64,000 bases of DNA from Arenicola marina (lineage: Eukaryota > Annelida > Polychaeta > Arenicolidae): contig OZ025248.1 of NCBI GenBank assembly GCA_964019135.1, positions 33,597,670 through 33,661,669 of the forward strand, given 5' to 3'. The translations under genes were made by a program, and so were the position numbers. Below the pieces are notes generated by a model. It was not told the origin of the DNA and ran no database searches. It worked only from the letters and a program-made list of their open reading frames with translations. The stretch's first letter is position 1, and each line of letters starts with the position of its first letter. Shown here in pieces: positions 61,485-64,000 of the stretch.

Positions 61485-62527
61485 TCCTCATCATGAGTCA
61501 CAATGTCAATATTGACAATAGTAGCAGAAGCGTCTTTGCAAAATATAAAGCATAAACAGTGGATTGGCCCCATGATATTCCTTCCCGCATAACGGTGAGG
61601 TGCACTTTAGCGGGGATAACTGGGGGATAACTTAAAACTTAAACCGAAAGCAACGTGCAGGCATTTGTGTCAGCCAAAAGTATCCGGGTAAGATACGGTT
61701 TACATTTGAAGTAGTTGTCCGTGATCGTTTGATAATGATCAAAGTACTGAAACAGTTTAAAAACGTTCCAGCTTCACATAATAATTAGACTTTTACTTTC
61801 AGCCATATATACCACTGCATCATCTAAATACAATATAACTTAAATTATATCAAATTTTTTGTGTGCATAAACAGAGGCGCAATCGAATAAACTGATTATC
61901 CATAGCTGACAATTAATGCAGCAGGTTGTCCGCGGATTCCTATACTTTCGGTATTTAGCCTGCTTTCATTTCCGGCTCGCTTCGTTGCGAATGTCAACAA
62001 TAAATCTTATTGCACAACATTTTTTATTATATCTACTTACACTGGCTGTGTGCCCTGCCACTGAGTCAGTTTGAAGTAAACGTTTTTGTGAATTTTTCGA
62101 TCATTGAACCTTTCAAGGGGCCCACATCATTGGAGTAAGTTGTGTCACCAACCTGACAAGTGACATTGTCTGCAGCTTGGTGTTTGACACTAAAAGTCTA
62201 TATGGCCGAACGGCAAAATGGCCAATTAAGTTGACCTATTTAAGGTGTGTGTGGGGGGGGGGGGGTTAGGGGATAGTATAAGTCGTGAGTCTGAATCGGA
62301 GTCGAGCTGTGTGGATCGATCTGGCGATTAGTGACTTGGAGTAGTGGCGCTATTATTATTATATATATAAAAGCATAATTAAATCTTCATACACTGTTAT
62401 CATTTGCTGCATAGGCTAGGCCTAATCACCTTACCAAACAATTGGTCACACCAACAAATATAGTCTTTAGGTCATTCAAGTGAGACAGTCATAATCTGGT
62501 AACAACAGAATTACTGGTATGTAATAG
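61443..62527. other. Probable intron, AT-rich
   Basis: An (AT)n microsatellite lies at 61451-61480. No exon or other repeat is recognised. Confidence 0.5.
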
Positions 62528-63066
62528 GCAGGTCACACCAGAACCAAGAGATGGTCACATAAGAACTAAAAGATGGTTACACAAGAACCAAAAAATGGTC
62601 ACCTCAGAACCAAGAGATGATCACCTCAGAACCAAGATATGGTCACCCCAGAACCAAGATATGATCACCCAGAAGCAAAAGATGTTTGCACCAGAACCAA
62701 GAGATGGTCACCCCAGAACCAAGCGATGGTCACCCCAGAACCAAGAAATGACCACCCCAGAAGCAAGAGATGGTTGCACCAGAACCAAGAGATAGTTGCG
62801 CTAGAACCAAGAGATAGTTGCACCAGAACCAAGAAATGGTCACAACAGAACTAAAAAATGGTCACAACAGAACTAAAAAATGGTCACCCCAGAAGGCAAG
62901 CATGAGATGGTCACCTCAGAAGGTAAGCATGAGATGGTCACCTCAGAAGGTAAGCATGAGATGGTCACTCCAGAACCAAGAAATGGTTGCACCAGAATCA
63001 AGAGATTTTCTCACCAGAACCAAGTCTGTCATACCAAAACCAAGAGATGGTTGCTCCAGAATTAAG
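62528..63066. repeat. 22-bp minisatellite, about 24 copies
   Basis: Unit gagatggtcaccccagaacc aa, with a longer variant ending ggtaagcat at 62880-62960. The right edge abuts a SINE. Confidence 0.92.
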
Positions 63067-63089
63067 AGGCGATTGCTCAACAAAGAAGA

Positions 63090-63337
63090 TTGGTTGGTTG
63101 TATATTCAGGACGCTTTAACCACTTTTCGCGTCAATTGGAGAAGCAAGGGGGAGTGGAGCCATGTCCCCAGGGGTAACCCCCTACTCTTTGCGAAGAAGG
63201 ACGTGAGATCTTTATCCTGCGACCACACAGACATGGCCACAGCGGGACTTGAACCATCGATCCACATGCGTTAGGCTCTCAGGTGACCGGCACACTCAAT
63301 GCGAGCGCTCTAACCCACGGAGCTACCTAGCCGGCCC
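63090..63337 (-). mobile_element. tRNA-derived SINE, nearly full length
   Basis: Minus-strand head ggctaggtagctccgtgggt tagagcgctcgcattgag, then gtcacctgagagcctaacgc and box B ggttcaagtcccgctgtgg. The tRNA-unrelated body ends gcgtcctgaatatacaacca. It shares its head with the copy at 48925-49040. Confidence 0.8.
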
Positions 63338-63633
63338 CCAAAAAGAAGAGATGGTCGCATCAGAAACATAAGCTGTCCATTCCATCAACCTATAACGTCT
63401 TGTCGAAGCATAAAGATCACAGAAACCCGATATTTCGTCGCCAGTTCCTTTTCCTGTCGGAATGGGGTAGATTGTATCTTGTTCTTTCATGACCCCTCGC
63501 GAGACCGCCGATATAACGCCGTTGCCTTCTGCAATGAAAGAAATTCCCAGACCCCCCTCTCCCCCCCCCTACCCAAAAATATTTCCAACAGTTTCCCACA
63601 ATCTTTATCTCACAGATATTTCTCTACCTACAG

Positions 63634-63831
63634 ATTATTATGGGGATGTCCCAGTCTACACCCCCAGCGGCTGGGCCGTCAGACCTGGCTGTCGTTACTG
63701 TTGGAAGCGGCGAGCGAAGACACAAATTGAATGTGGCCACACCAGACGACAAAATCAAAGGCTTAACGAGACTTCTGGCTGCCGAGAACCGTCACAAAGG
63801 CCGCGACAGTGATGAGTTTGAGACCCGTAGA
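63634..63831 (+). CDS. Internal exon of the unidentified plus-strand gene
   Basis: 66 codons between acceptor CTCTACCTACAG and donor GTAAGT, phase 0 at both ends. The product runs IIMGMSQSTPPAAGPSDLAV ... HKLNVATPDDKIKGLTRLLA ... DSDEFETRR. I do not recognise the family. Balanced codon use and good splice sites favour a real exon. If the exon at 61365 is wrong, MGMSQS could be the start. Confidence 0.6.
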
Positions 63832-63983
63832 GTAAGTTCACTTATTAGGTATACATGTTTACACTTCAACCTTCAACTTATTCAACAAGTTTAACCTTGT
63901 TGACACTTTGGTTGACATCATGACGTCAACATATTCAACAGAAACTCCAACACACAATAAACGCGTCTCTTTATCCTACATAG

Positions 63984-64000
63984 GTTTACGTTGAAGATTC
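63984..64000 (+). CDS. Start of a third exon, cut by the window end
   Basis: Acceptor TATCCTACATAG is followed by frame VYVED in phase 0, continuing DEFETRR|VYVED. Too short to identify. Confidence 0.4.

Overview
The window looks like nuclear DNA of an invertebrate metazoan. It has spliced genes with GT/AG introns, AATAAA polyadenylation signals, an NRF-1-type promoter site, tRNA-derived SINEs, a LINE tail and several MITEs. I cannot name the species: an amphioxus-like deuterostome or a lophotrochozoan would both fit.

About 52 kb (left edge to ~52.7 kb) is one minus-strand gene for an SR-protein kinase of the SRPK1/2 type. Nine coding exons (305 codons) join in phase from the start codon at 52663 down to 1089, ending in the lysine-rich start of the spacer; the rest of the kinase lies beyond the left edge. 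Its introns, above all intron 2 (34.1 kb) and intron 3 (8.8 kb), hold more than twenty different minisatellites with units of about 15-123 bp, together roughly 25 kb. The largest are a 45-bp array of 109 copies (18812-23716), a 37-bp array (38880-42420), a 40-bp array (1350-4153), a 37-bp array (5433-8318) and a 35-bp array (13762-16042). Two arrays start exactly at SRPK splice junctions and copy them: one amplifies a 5' splice site with the end of its exon, the other a 3' splice site. A third repeats the full CRE palindrome TGACGTCA beside another SRPK donor.

Right of SRPK, at 54.26-57.5 kb (minus), is a compact gene ending in its own AATAAA. Its exons join in phase to give two DHX30-like double-stranded RNA-binding domains followed by a retroelement-type RNase H domain with all four acidic catalytic residues. 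This is the best candidate for an undescribed system: an RNase H apparently taken into a dsRNA-binding host protein.

From 57.7 to 60.6 kb there are three minus-strand 3' ends with AATAAA, an unidentified terminal exon, a mariner-like MITE and weak PIF/Harbinger-like traces. At the right end a plus-strand gene begins (26-residue first exon at 61365, 66-residue exon at 63634, third exon cut by the window end); I do not recognise it. Elsewhere the window is intronic or intergenic DNA with MITEs, SINEs, foldback DNA and low-complexity G/C tracts.
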